Shown: positions 35,481 to 45,589 of the stretch, in pieces
Position numbering within the stretch: the first letter of the stretch is position 1
Layout of the letters: each line of letters begins with the position of its first letter
Source: Megamerina dolium
Lineage: Eukaryota; Arthropoda; Insecta; Diptera; Megamerinidae
DNA: 64,000 bases
Assembly (NCBI GenBank): GCA_963854835.1
Contig: OY978525.1
Location: 97,357,388-97,421,387 of the forward strand
Reading direction: 5' to 3'
The notes under the pieces: model-generated
What the model saw: only the letters and a program-made list of their open reading frames with translations
What the model was told of the DNA's origin: nothing
The model's database searches: none
Made by a program: the position numbers and the translations under genes

Positions 35481-36707
35481 AAGGGTTATCCATTTTGCGG
35501 TTTCAAAAGTAAATGTAAATAAAACACATATAAAATATTTTTTATCATGATATTTCTTTTTTATTATAAAGTTTGAACGTTGACATTATGTGTGAAATAC
35601 TACATCATTTAAATGACCACCACGCGAATTGTTGCAAGCATCGATTCTTTTGAGATAATTTTCGACCACTTTTTGACACATATTGGGCGGTATCTCAGCC
35701 ATAACGTGACGAATGTTGGTTTTTACGTGCTCAAGAGTTAAAGGTTTATCTGCATAAACACGGTCTTTCGCGTAGCCCCACAAAAAAAGTCAAGCGGTGT
35801 CAAATCGCATGATCTTGGTGGCCACTTGATATCGCCACGACGAGAAATAACGCGGCCAGAAAATTTCTCTTGCAATAAAGCCATATTCGCTCATATTGTG
35901 TGGCATGTGGCACCGTCTTGTTGAAACCACATATTCTCTAAGTCGGTTATCATATGACCATAACGCTCCGAATTGACGGTGACAGTCGTTCCATCGTCGT
36001 TTTCGAAGAAGTAAGGTCCAATCACACCTCCGGACCAAAGAGCGCACCAAGCAGTGACTTTTTGTGGATGTAGTGGCCTCTCTTCAATTACTTGAGGATT
36101 CTCAGAACCCCAAATATGACAATTTTGTTTGTTAACATACCCACCGAGTGAGAAATGTGCTTCGTCGCTGAAGAAAATTTTGTTTGAAAAATCGCCGTCC
36201 ACCGCCTGTTGTTCAAGCACCCATTCGACGTATCTACGACGTTGTGAATGATCAGCTGGCTTCAGTTGTTGTGTGAGCTGGATTTTATATGGATGTAGGT
36301 GTAGATCCAAATGCAAAATACGCCATAATGTGCCGTAAGACAATCCTAATTCCTGAGAACGACGAGGAATCGACACATTCGGGTCTTCGGCAACACTTTC
36401 ACTTACAGCAGCGATATTTTCGGTGGTACGAGCGAAACGATGATGCACAGGCCTTACAATATCTGTAACCGATCCAGTCTCTTCATAAACCATAATCTCC
36501 TCTTAAAGCACGATATGTGGCTGTGGCTGAATCACAATTTTTGTAGTAGGTTTTTACAATTTTAATGCGTAGTGCGATAGTTAAGCGTTCCATTTTCGCA
36601 AATGTCAGACTTTGAACTGAAAAAGAAAGAAATTGTTTTAACAACTCAGTTTGACAGATGTCGAATTCTAGCCCTATACTTTTGAAACCGCGAAATGGAT
36701 AACCCTT
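35481..36707 (-). mobile_element. DD41D-type Tc1/mariner-superfamily transposon, nearly full length
   Basis: Termini of about 30 bp match at all but one base: AAGGGTTATCCATTTTGCGG at 35481 and the complement AAGGGTTATCCATTTCGCGG ending 36707. TA lies on both sides (35479-35480, 36708-36709). The 1227-bp body carries one minus-strand transposase gene with a few lesions. This is the best preserved DNA transposon of the window. Confidence 0.92.
35586..36593 (-). pseudogene. ITm transposase pseudogene, DD41D
   Basis: From ATG at 36593: MERLTIALRIKIVKTYYKN (N-terminal helix-turn-helix), a small out-of-frame deletion after RALRGDYG, then EETGSVTDIVRPVHHRFART, RRSQELGLSYGTLWRIL, KIFFSDEAHFSLGGYVN (first catalytic D), MWFQQDGATCHT (second D), and CDLTPLDFFLWG (third D). 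Counting through the in-frame stop after CHTI, 41 residues separate the QQD aspartate from the PLD aspartate, hence DD41D. Lesions: the early deletion, a TGA where Arg is expected (consistent with CGA to TGA), and a one-base loss in a T run before LWGYAKDRVYADKP. The rest to GGHLNDVVFHT is intact. Few lesions suggest a young death. Confidence 0.88.
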
Positions 36708-36709
36708 TA

Positions 36710-37978
36710 TAACTATTATTTTCATAATAATATGCAATTATATTCTCATATTTTCATATTACGCCGGCTAGAACTGTAATATTCTTCAGAGATTTCGTCT
36801 AAACTCTACTTAGCGCTAAGTTGTGTTTGTAGCATTTTGAATTTCATTTTGAAATTTGAAAGTTTTGAATCTAAAACAAATCCCTCTGTGGGATATTTGA
36901 AATATTCGTGTACTAAATTGTACTCTGTGAATAATCCTATATCTGTATGTAAGAGATGAAAATACTGGATTTTAATGTCAAACATGTTTTCTATACATGC
37001 TTTCGCAAAGACATGCGCATTCAAGAATTCACTACATATGTATCATATACTTTCCTTATATTCACATTCCCATACACATCCTTTCATATCCTTACAAAAT
37101 AAAATCGAATACAACACATACAAGTGTTCCGTTAGAAAATAAGAAAGAAAATTCTTTAAATTATTTATAACACGATTATTATAATTTGTAATAAAAGAAA
37201 AGAAAATCTTTGAAATTTCTAATTTGTTAATTGTTTTCTGTGTGTTGTATTCGAAATTGTTATATAAATATATTTGTTATATTAAACTAAATTAGAATTT
37301 AAAAAAAAAAAATGTACGACAAAATCATACGGACATCGTAAAGAAAGAAAAAAGTACCTACATACTGATTCAGAAACGAGAAAAACGAAATCGAACAAAA
37401 TTCAATTAAATAAATCTTTGTCTTCCATTGTATTAAGAAATTTACTAAACAAATCGAATTTTATGTGAGTGTGTACCTGTGTGTGTGTGCGTGTGTAAAA
37501 TTCTTTAGAGAAGTTACATCAACAAAATTTTTGCAATTTTGTATTCCACCATGTTACGTACATTACGCATACATGCATTAAAATGAAAATCTATTGGAAA
37601 AAATTCGCAAACTAAATAATAAAAGAAAAACAAGAAAAAAGCATTTAGGCTATATTTTAAGAATATTAACATAAAAACGTAGCAGTAGTAAAAAATTGCA
37701 TTTCATTTGCATTAATATCGTTCTTAACCAAATAGAAAAAAAAAAATCAATAGCCTTCAAGCAGTATAGATTTGGCCAAAAACAAAAATCATCGTTACCA
37801 CCCCCGGACCACCGTCATCATCACCTTCGTCAAGAACATCATTACATGCATATAAGTGCTCATATTTCAGCATAACGCAGAACGATAAGCATCATTATCA
37901 TAATCTTCATCATCATCGTCATCGATAATTCAGTTTATATACGTAGAACATCAACTATATACTATATATATAGTCAAT
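36710..37978 (+). other. VGAT 5' flank and leader
   Basis: AT-rich flank, then from about 37780 a stretch with CATCATCATC-type and CACCACC-type repeats that looks like a fly 5' leader. No core-promoter pair could be fixed. No transposon was recognised. Confidence 0.4.
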
Positions 37979-40900
37979 ATGGCATTCATTGCAAAGTTGA
38001 AAGCCACACCATTACCACCCCTTAAGAATATTATAAATGTTGCAGTACAAACGGCTCGTCAAACTATGCCCGATCGTAAGGATTATGAACAGCCACATGG
38101 TACTAGTAGTAGTGTTAATCAGCAACAGTACGCTCAGCATCAGCAACAACAACAACAACAACCACAGCAAGCAATGCAAAATTATGATGATAACTATGCT
38201 GCTGATACTGGCGGTATGTACACATATGTATATTGGTATACACTGACAACATACATACGTAATATGTATGGTGTTCTTATCTAGTATATAGTACATACAT
38301 ATATTTCTTCTTATTTTACATAGTAAATCGAGCAGATAGACCAATCGAATTAAATCCTTTTCGTACTGCAAACGGTTGGACAGATGCCGGAAATGATGAT
38401 TACAAACCGGATGAATATAAAAATTCATCATTTATTGCCAATGAATATGATGGTAGATACCAACAAACGGGCGGTTTTAGGTACGTATACAACCACTCCC
38501 AGTTGTCAACTATAAGCGTTTTTCTTAAGGACTAGCTTTAGTAGCAAACATAATTTGCCGAGACAATGACTTCTATTGTCAACAATATAATGTCATGTTG
38601 CCAATAGCATGCAAATAGCAACAGTTTCTCCTTTGAAGAGAATTATTTTCAAGAAGAGAATTACTCAAGTTGAAATGCATGCATCAAGAAAAATAAACTC
38701 GAAAGTAGTTTTTGGTGCTATTAAAGGAAAATATGAATTCAGAAAGGCCCATTGTGATACCACCGAGCTTTTGTTTCAGTACTGTTGAGCGTGTTAAATT
38801 TTTGGACAGTATTAGAAGGGACCCACTTATACTAGCCGATTCCGAATGCCAGAGACCTTGTGTCATCAATTTTTTTGAGCTTTGTCATACAGCTCTTTAA
38901 GTAGCATATTCGCAAGGCACTGTTCGCAAGAAAAATCTTTTCGATATTATAGCTGTGCTTTGCAAGGAATTGAACCAACGACCTACAGATCACAATGCCA
39001 GCGCACTAACCACTAACCACCACTTTGTATAAATATAAATTAATATTTAAAAATAATTTCTAACAAATTCAAATTTTTTTATATATCATTGATAACATTA
39101 TCACTTGCATGATGCCTATTACACATCCGCTTTACGAGCCAATCCACCTTTATGGTTATGGAGGATGTCGAAGTTTGACCATTTTAACGTAAATGCGAAG
39201 CGGTGAAAATTTGCATTATTGCATTTAAATATATTAGGTTGGTTTACGAAGTAATTTCCGATTTTACACATAGGTCAACTTTTTTAATGGCTTCTGTCAA
39301 TGATCTCATTCGCTGTATGTGACACATTTAACTGCTCTGCTATTTCCCGTACAGTTATATGATGAATCGATTCGATTATGGCTTTAATTTCATCAAGCTC
39401 ATCTTGTCGACCTGATGGTTCGTCATGTTTGAGTGTAAAATCTCCGGAACGAAATTTCTCAAACCAATTCCGAGACTATATTACCTTTAAGGCTTCCTCA
39501 CCATACACATCGTGTAACTTTTTTTTTACCAGCATGCGCTGTGTTCTTTCCTTGACGGAAATAAGAAAAAATATTATGTAAAATTGACGCCAAACTAAGA
39601 ACTTTTAACAAAAATACACGCAATTTGCTTCTAAAGCTAAATAAGACTGACAGCTAGGAAATGTCAAAAGGAGAAAATATATATCACCCTACTACTCATG
39701 CATATGTACACGTATATATAACATTCTAATACTCGTATTTTTGCACTTGCAGGCAAGGTAGTGTTGCATCCGATGGTAGTTCATTCGTTTGCGAAGGAGA
39801 AGGTGGCGGTGGATCGAACATTGATGAATTTCAAGCTGCCTGGAATGTAACAAACGCCATACAGGGCATGTTTATTGTCTCATTGCCATTTGCTGTACTA
39901 CACGGTGGATATTGGGCGATCATTGCAATGGTTGGCATTGCATACATATGCTGTTATACGGGGAAGATATTAGTGCAATGCTTGTATGAGCCGGATCCAA
40001 GTACTGGTCAATTAATACGTGTTCGTGATAGTTATGTGGCAATAGCAAAGGTATGCTTTGGCCCAAAATTAGGTGCTCGTGCTGTTAGTATTGCACAATT
40101 AATTGAATTACTAATGACTTGCATTTTATATGTAGTCGTGTGTGGTGATCTTTTGGCGGGTACGTATCCACAGGGTTCATTCGATTCACGCTCATGGATG
40201 CTGTTTGTTGGCATATTTCTATTGCCGATGGGCTTTCTGAAATCGCTCAAGATGGTCTCGACACTGTCATTTTGGTGTACAATGTCGCATATTGTTATCA
40301 ATGCCGTCATTTTGGGCTATTGTATTTTAGAGATTGGTGAATGGGGATGGTCAAAAGTGAGATGGAGCATCGATTTTGAAAATTTTCCAATTTCATTGGG
40401 TGTAATTGTATTCTCGTATACATCACAGATCTTCTTACCCACACTAGAAGGCAGCATGATCGATCGCAGTAAATTCAATTGGATGTTGGATTGGTCTCAC
40501 ATTGCGGCTGCTGTATTTAAGGCCGGCTTCGGTTACATATGCTTTTTGACCTTTCAAAATGATACACAACAAGTGATTACAAACAATTTACATTCACAGG
40601 GTTTTAAGGGTTTGGTGAATTTCTTTTTGGTCATTAAAGCAATACTCAGCTATCCGTTGCCATATTATGCCGCATGCGAGCTATTGGAACGTAATTTCTT
40701 TCGTGGACAACCCAAAACACGGTTTCCCACAATTTGGAATCTCGATGGCGAACTTAAAGTTTGGGGTTTGGGCTTTCGTGTTGGCGTCATTGTGTCCACA
40801 ATTTTGATGGCCATTTTTATACCACATTTCACCATTTTAATGGGCTTTATTGGTAGTTTTACCGGCACTATGTTAAGCTTCATTTGGCCTTGCTATTTTC

Positions 40901-41049
40901 ACTTAAAGATCAAAGGACATCTTTTGGATCAGAAGGAAATCGCAAAAGACTACCTCATCATAGGGTTAGGATTTCTATTCGGCATAATTGGTATTTATGA
41001 TTCGGGCAATGCAATGATAAGTGCATTCGAAATTGGCTTGCCCTTCTAA
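37979..41049 (+). CDS. VGAT: Vesicular GABA transporter (VGAT, SLC32 family)
   Basis: Three exons: 37979-38213, 38324-38480 and 39753-41049 (GTATGT/TAG and GTACGT/CAG sites; phases 1 and 2), together 562 residues, close to the length of known insect VGATs. The first 160 residues are cytosolic and carry a run of Gln. From about residue 160 (DEFQAAWNVTNAIQGMF) the AAAP amino-acid transporter core begins: VSLPFAVLHGGYWAI, IQCLYEP-like loop, MSHIVINAVILGYCI, GVIVFSYTSQIFLPTLEGSM, IKAILSYPLPYYAACELLER and IPHFTILMGFIGSFTGTML, with many hydrophobic spans. It loads GABA (and glycine) into synaptic vesicles using the proton gradient, in inhibitory neurons. Intron 2 holds two transposon fragments. It is convergent with the giant gene downstream. 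Confidence 0.96.
38741..39022 (-). mobile_element. SINE copy in VGAT intron 2
   Basis: Diverged reverse copy: GGACAGTATTAGAAGGGACC body text near 38805-38824 and the head with B box (GGAATTGAACCAACGACCTA) and A box remnant near 38966-39022. Intronic, antisense to VGAT. Confidence 0.8.
39234..39690 (-). mobile_element. Mariner remnant in VGAT intron 2
   Basis: Read on the minus strand, the frame gives WFEKFRSGDFTLKHDEPSGR and DELDEIKAIIES, then TVREIAEQLNVSHT: the N-terminal and linker parts of an irritans-like mariner transposase. The sequence then jumps to a terminal repeat (TTAGGTTGGTTTACGAAGTA at 39234 on the plus strand), with TA beside it. The catalytic half is deleted and the opposite terminus was not found. 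It is yet another mariner lineage in the window. Confidence 0.8.
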
Positions 41050-42060
41050 ATTATGCCAGCGCCATTGAGCAGCAAGCATGTTTGTATATTTCCACTACGT
41101 CCTCTTATATACAAACACTATGATTAAACATGTATTGTATCTGTTGAATACCGATTTTGTTTGTTTGTTAATTGTAATTAGATAACTTTTTTTTTTCTTA
41201 TTAATATGCATTTGAGAAAAATCACAAATGTACTATATAGCCATGGATAATTTTAATTTTGTTTGCATTTTTTATGCAGCCTTAATACAATATATAAACA
41301 AATACATATACATATTTATATGAAACATAATACATACAACAAACACATACATATAATAAAATGATAGCAACAATGTCTTCCAAAATAAAATGAAATATCA
41401 AAATGTCTTCCAAACATGATAATAAAATACAAATATATATTCTTAAATTAAATAAATATAAAAATTAAATGATTGTAACTCATACATACTATACATGTTA
41501 ATGCTAAGATACATACTTGCATACAAATGTCTTCCAAAGTATATCTAAAATGATTTAGATAAATATAAATATTATACTACAACGTGTGTATTTATATGAT
41601 TATAAATATTTACTTATTACGTATTATCGTATAATGAAAATGATGAATATAATTAATGACTATAATTATTATAATGTTTAGCTAAATATTTATAGTCAAA
41701 TATAAGGATTTATTTTATTTTTTATGTTAAAGAAAAAATTATATACATATATATATATACCTATTAATTATGTAATAAAATTAAAAAAAAAAACAGTGAA
41801 TATCTTTTCAATATCTATTTATGTTACTTTTAAGGTGCTATATTTTTATCAACTCTCAAAAAATAATTTTTACTAGCATTAGCATTTCGCAAGGTATTCA
41901 AGAAGTTTATCGAGTACCTTGAGTTCCAAGAAAAAAGTTTAGTTTAATGTGGTAGCTTAAGTGCTGTAGATCACCTTTCCCTTTTGTTGCCCTTTCAAAT
42001 CCACTAATATAAGTAGATTCCTACCAATCATTTCCAAAGTTAATTCTGAAATCTTTGTAG
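41050..42060. other. VGAT 3' UTR and convergent spacer
   Basis: Several AATAAA motifs occur between 41350 and 41460, so the VGAT transcript probably ends there. The phrase ATGTCTTCCAAA recurs near 41370, 41402 and 41527, an irregular repeat of unknown origin. The rest is very AT-rich. Confidence 0.4.
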
Positions 42061-42530
42061 AAGGAATCAAATAATACTATGTAGATTGGATTCCAGCACG
42101 CTGTGGATTTGATGGTAATGAGGAAGCGGACAGATTGGCGTTAGCAAATCTTATTACAAATAGTGCGCCAAAAATATATTTTTAGTAAAATAAGAAAATG
42201 AACAATATTGTGGAACATTCAGAAAGAAAATCAAGATATATATTAGAACTGAACAGATCAGAATTAAAACTAATGACAGGGACGATCAACGCTCACCGTC
42301 TGCTAAACAAGCATAAGAAACATTTAAGACCCACTGACAGTGATATTTATAGATTTTACAGGGTGGATGAAGAAACATTCACACGCTTTATTCTACAATG
42401 CCCAGCCTTAACTCTAACAAGAAAACAGACAATGGGCAGGGAAATAATTCAGCCAAAAGAACTGACTGCAATCGAAATAAGAATAAAACAGAAGTTTGAT
42501 AAAATTTGAGGACGCAATCTCTTCCAATAA
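42060..42530 (+). mobile_element. LINE 3' fragment with RNase H domain
   Basis: WIPAHCGFDGNEEADRLALA near 42088-42150 is the end of an RNase H domain (the usual form is W-[IV]-P-x-H-x-G). After a stop and shift comes YILELNRSELKLMTGTINAH, then CPALTLTRKQTMG, the C-terminal tail of I/Jockey-type LINEs that carry RNase H. Everything upstream is missing, so it is a 5'-truncated, mutated copy unrelated to the RTE copies, which lack RNase H. Confidence 0.7.
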
Positions 42531-42695
42531 TTTAAGGGTATGGCACAATAGTTCAGAAATGGGCTGAAGATGCACCGAACCCAACAACATTATTATTATT
42601 ATTAATTCTAAAAGAAACACTCCGCCAAAGTTCTTCGGAGTCTCTAGAGCCAACGATTTATTTTTGTTTTTGTTTTTTGTTTTGCTTGAAATGGC

Positions 42696-43020
42696 GGGTG
42701 CCGTAGCTCAGTGGTTAGTGTGTTGGCCTTCTGATCTGTAGGTCGTGGTTCAATGCCCGGCTGATGCATAACAAATTTAATATCGAAAAGATTTTTCTTT
42801 CGAACGGTACCCACCTGTCGGCAAGCAATTGGCAATTCTTCCGACAGTAACAACTTGCTCTGTGACAAAGCTCAGAAAAAGTGATATCGCAAGGGTTCTG
42901 CCGTTCGGAACCCGCTAAAATAAGTAGGTTCCTTCTAATACTGTCCAAACTTTAACACGCACAACAGTAATGGAAGTGAAGCTCAGCCAATAAGACCTTT
43001 GGGGCTTTAAGTGCCACATA
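42696..43020 (+). mobile_element. tRNA-derived SINE, well preserved
   Basis: A cleanly readable copy: A box TAGCTCAGTGG at 42704-42714, B box GTTCAATGC at 42748-42756 (tRNA-like spacing), the body, and the end GGGGCTTTAAGTGCCACATA at 43020, followed by a T/A-rich tail. A 15-20 base gap after CAACTTGC relative to other copies is an internal deletion. No convincing target duplication. Confidence 0.92.
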
Positions 43021-44281
43021 TTTTTATTTATTTTTCCATTTTTTCCACCATTTCCAAACTTTATAGAGACTACAAGCCACGTTTCGAATATTTTCTCTTA
43101 TGATCGAAATTACGAAGATTGAAATCGCCCTGTTAAAAGAACAATATTCCATCAATTCACAAAAAAACTTAACAATTTTCGTGAGTAAACCAAATTTATA
43201 GAAACATCTTTGATATCAATTGTATGCACAGTAAATTTGCTCTGAATAAAACTTAACTTCATGACTTAAGGGTTTATTTGATACACTCGTGGAACAAAAG
43301 TTATTATAGAAACTTGAATTTATCCGAAAATACATTTTTGAACTTCTATTTGAGAGAATTTCGCTCATATTTGAGCCCATAAAATATGATTTGTTGCTCC
43401 AATCAGTTGCATATAGGGCTATAAAATATTGCTAAATTCAAGGCACAAAAGGTTCATATATGAATGAACTCTGACTCTTTTCTGGAGTGTTAAATCTTGC
43501 TAAATGTTCGTTTCGACCAAATGTTTGAATTGAAATAAAAATATTTGATAAAAAGAATTTAATATAAAGTATGAAACAAATTAAAAAACACCTGAAATAT
43601 ATAATATGAACGTTCAAAAATATCAGTTATGTTTTTACGCCTCACAAAAATTAATTCTCTTTGGAGTCATATATAAGGATGGTCAAAAAACGAAATAATT
43701 CGAATAATTACATATTTGATTAATCAAAATTTTGATTAATCGAATAATTGATTATTTAAACATTTCGATTAATAAAAATTTTTGAACAAACGATTACTTG
43801 TACAGCCCTAATTAAAAAGTACTTACCTACTTTGTGGTATCATCGTTCAATCTCCAAGAGTGTCTAAACAATATTATTAAATTATTTTACCACTAAGAGC
43901 ATGATATCGTTCATTAGTTTACTGCAAACGGTAAAATCTGGATCATGCAAACATTCATCTTTGAGCACTCCAAATTCTACAAGGGAGACAAATCGCATTG
44001 ACCTCCTTTTGGAGTAAAGTCGCGTATTGTTCGTACGTTTAAAGCCGAATTTTACGATATGCGTTTTCTCCTTCTTAGTTCTAACGTTTTACACGATGAT
44101 TTATTTTAATTATTTAGTACACTTTCTAACAAAAATTGTACTTTAATTCTTGTTCCATAAAATATTTCTGCTAGGATATCGTCCAATGTAACAGAGGTTC
44201 TGAAATTTTTAGTCATATCTTTATCTATTTATTTATTGCATATGAATGGGTAAAATTCTGAAGTATTAATGGTAACTACAA
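43021..44281. other. Spacer with ATTAATC-rich inverted repeats
   Basis: AT-rich. Between about 43715 and 43790, TTTGATTAATCAAA is followed by further GATTAATC / ATTGATTATT units in both orientations, a small cluster of short palindromes that could fold into hairpins or be a decayed MITE end. No gene was recognised. Confidence 0.45.
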
Positions 44282-44292
44282 TACAATACATA

Positions 44293-45299
44293 CTGCATAA
44301 CTCCCGTTGTGCAGTGAAAATTGGGAAGGACCTCTCCGCACCGTTTAATACCGAACGGGGTTTCAGACAAGGTGATTCGTTATCGTGCGACTTCTTCAAT
44401 CTTATTATGGAGAAAATAATACGAGCTGCTGATCTACGACATAATGGCACTATCTTCAACAAAAGTGTCATGCTGTTAGCGTATGCCGACGATATTGACA
44501 TAATCGGCATGAACACGCGAGCAGTCAGTGCAGCATTCTCAGAGTTGGAAAGAGAGTCGCGTCGGATGGGTCTCACGGTGAACGAGGGCAAGACGAAGTA
44601 TCTAGTGTCAACAAACAAAGAGTCCTGGCGTCTTGGACAGCACGTCACTGTTGACAACTACGCTTTTGAAGTAGTAAGGGACTTTGTCTATCTTGGAACC
44701 AGCATTAACAGCAGTAATGACGTCAGCTTGGAGATCATGCGTAGGATAACTCTTGCTAACAGGTGTTACTTTGGGCGGGGTAAGCAATTGAGAAGTCGAG
44801 CCCTCTCTCGAAGAACGAAAACTACACTCTACAAGTCTCTCATCATGCCTGTCCTAACATATGGCGCTGAAGCCTGGACAATTTCCACCTCGGATGAGCG
44901 AATACTTGGAGTTTTCGAGAGAAAAGTCCTACGCAAGATCTTTGGACCTATTTGCGTTGGTGGCGAGTACCGAATAAGGTACAACGATGAGCTGTACGAG
45001 CTGTATGCCGATATTGACATAGTAAAGCGCATCAAAATCCAGCGGCTGCGCTGGCTAGGTCATGTCGAGCGAATGGAAGAACACGCTCCAGCTAAGAAGG
45101 TGTTATATTCGGAACCCGCTGGAGGACGACGCAAAAGAGGAAGACCAAACCTCCGGTGGAAAGACCAAGTACTGGAGAACCTGACGGCGCTTGGAATTTC
45201 TAACTGGCGCCAGCTAGCGAAGAACAGAGATGGCTGGCGAAGCATGTTATTTTCGGCCTAAATCGATATTCGGTTGTTATGGCCACATAAGTAAGTAAG
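44293..45299 (+). mobile_element. RTE-clade LINE, copy C, 5'-truncated, 11-bp TSD
   Basis: TACAATACATA repeats at 44282-44292 and 45300-45310. The insert starts inside the RT domain (LHNSRCAVKIGKDL) and its frame is open without interruption to the natural end RDGWRSMLFSA (stop 45259-45261), including motif C YADDIDIIG. It has GGA where copies A and B have the TGA (ERILGVFERK). It ends GGCCACATAAG with a (TAAG)n tail. The intact frame suggests recent insertion from an ORF-competent source. Confidence 0.94.
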
Positions 45300-45310
45300 T
45301 ACAATACATA

Positions 45311-45589
45311 TGGTATTTATTGTAAAATGTTGCATAGACCCATTAGACGTCTAGCCATTTACAATTAAATCGAATATACGTAATATCAAAATACAATTTA
45401 TTATGACAATTTTTTATTTAATTCTTTATTTCGTAAATTTGTTAGTTTGATCATTAAGAATATAAGATATATGTAAATGGTGTTTTAGTAAAAGAGCATG
45501 TATGTACTTATATATAGTTATTTATTATTGGAGTGACACAAAAAATTGTCAGTATGAAAATTATACTGATTAATGATTAATTATGATAG
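45311..45589 (-). other. 3' UTR of the giant gene
   Basis: AT-rich stretch after the stop codon of the giant minus-strand gene. Complements of AATAAA occur near 45521-45530 and 45400-45425 and may serve as polyadenylation signals. The RTE copy C ends immediately beyond. Confidence 0.4.
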
